A stretch of DNA of 5,264 nucleotides from CAZZBK01 sp964652155 (lineage in GTDB: Bacteria; Planctomycetota; Planctomycetia; Pirellulales; PNKZ01): the NCBI GenBank assembly GCA_964652155.1, contig CAZZBK010000239.1:1-5264 (forward strand), read 5' to 3'. Under the pieces are notes generated by a model, which did not search any database, was not told the DNA's origin, and worked only from the letters and a program-made list of their open reading frames with translations. Every line of letters starts with the position of its first letter. Within the stretch, counting starts at the first letter, position 1. The position numbers and the translations under genes are program-made. Shown piece after piece: positions 5,264-5,264 of the stretch.

Positions 5264-5264
5264 G

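Overview
The window reads as GC-rich bacterial chromosome, most likely from a planctomycete of the Pirellulales type. The basis is the gene mix rather than any marker gene: a small secreted EF-hand protein, a stand-alone Hanks-type kinase with a degenerate catalytic loop, a COG1964-type radical SAM enzyme, a DUF104-like small protein, and short tandem heptamers of the 'tctccagtctccggtctccag' kind. This assignment is inference. Every supported gene lies on the minus strand, so transcription runs from high to low coordinates. A run of 100 Ns at 2962-3061 marks a scaffold gap; 100 is a conventional placeholder, so its true size is unknown.

In the direction of transcription: (1) 5263-3824 is the C-terminal 479 residues of cobalamin-dependent methionine synthase (metH), cut by the right edge. 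(2) 3751-3473 is a 92-residue DUF104/AF2212-type antitoxin-like protein with a good Shine-Dalgarno and no toxin gene in sight. (3) 3454 to the gap is a zinc-ribbon protein with three membrane segments, starting 18 nt after the previous stop; its C-terminus is lost in the gap. (4) From the gap to 1630 is a cysteine-rich radical SAM protein of the COG1964 group, which includes archaeal tetraether lipid synthase (Tes, MJ0619); its N-terminus is probably lost in the same gap. (5) 1586-588 is a soluble Ser/Thr protein kinase, 43 nt downstream. (6) 587-233 is noncoding and carries a cluster of hairpins, including two near-identical 35-bp repeats. (7) 232 to the left edge is the start of a secreted EF-hand protein.

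The antitoxin-like and zinc-ribbon genes are spaced like an operon. The radical SAM and kinase genes may be co-transcribed, but the gap prevents linking all four. MetH looks like an independent housekeeping gene that happens to lie upstream. No single pathway obviously ties these genes together.

The points most worth a second look are the repeat/hairpin cluster at 410-585, the Tes-like radical SAM enzyme and what it does in a bacterium, the heptamer repeats that run into that enzyme's C-terminus, and the missing sequence at the gap. I see no CRISPR array, transposase, RNA gene or phage module, and I do not claim a new defence system here.
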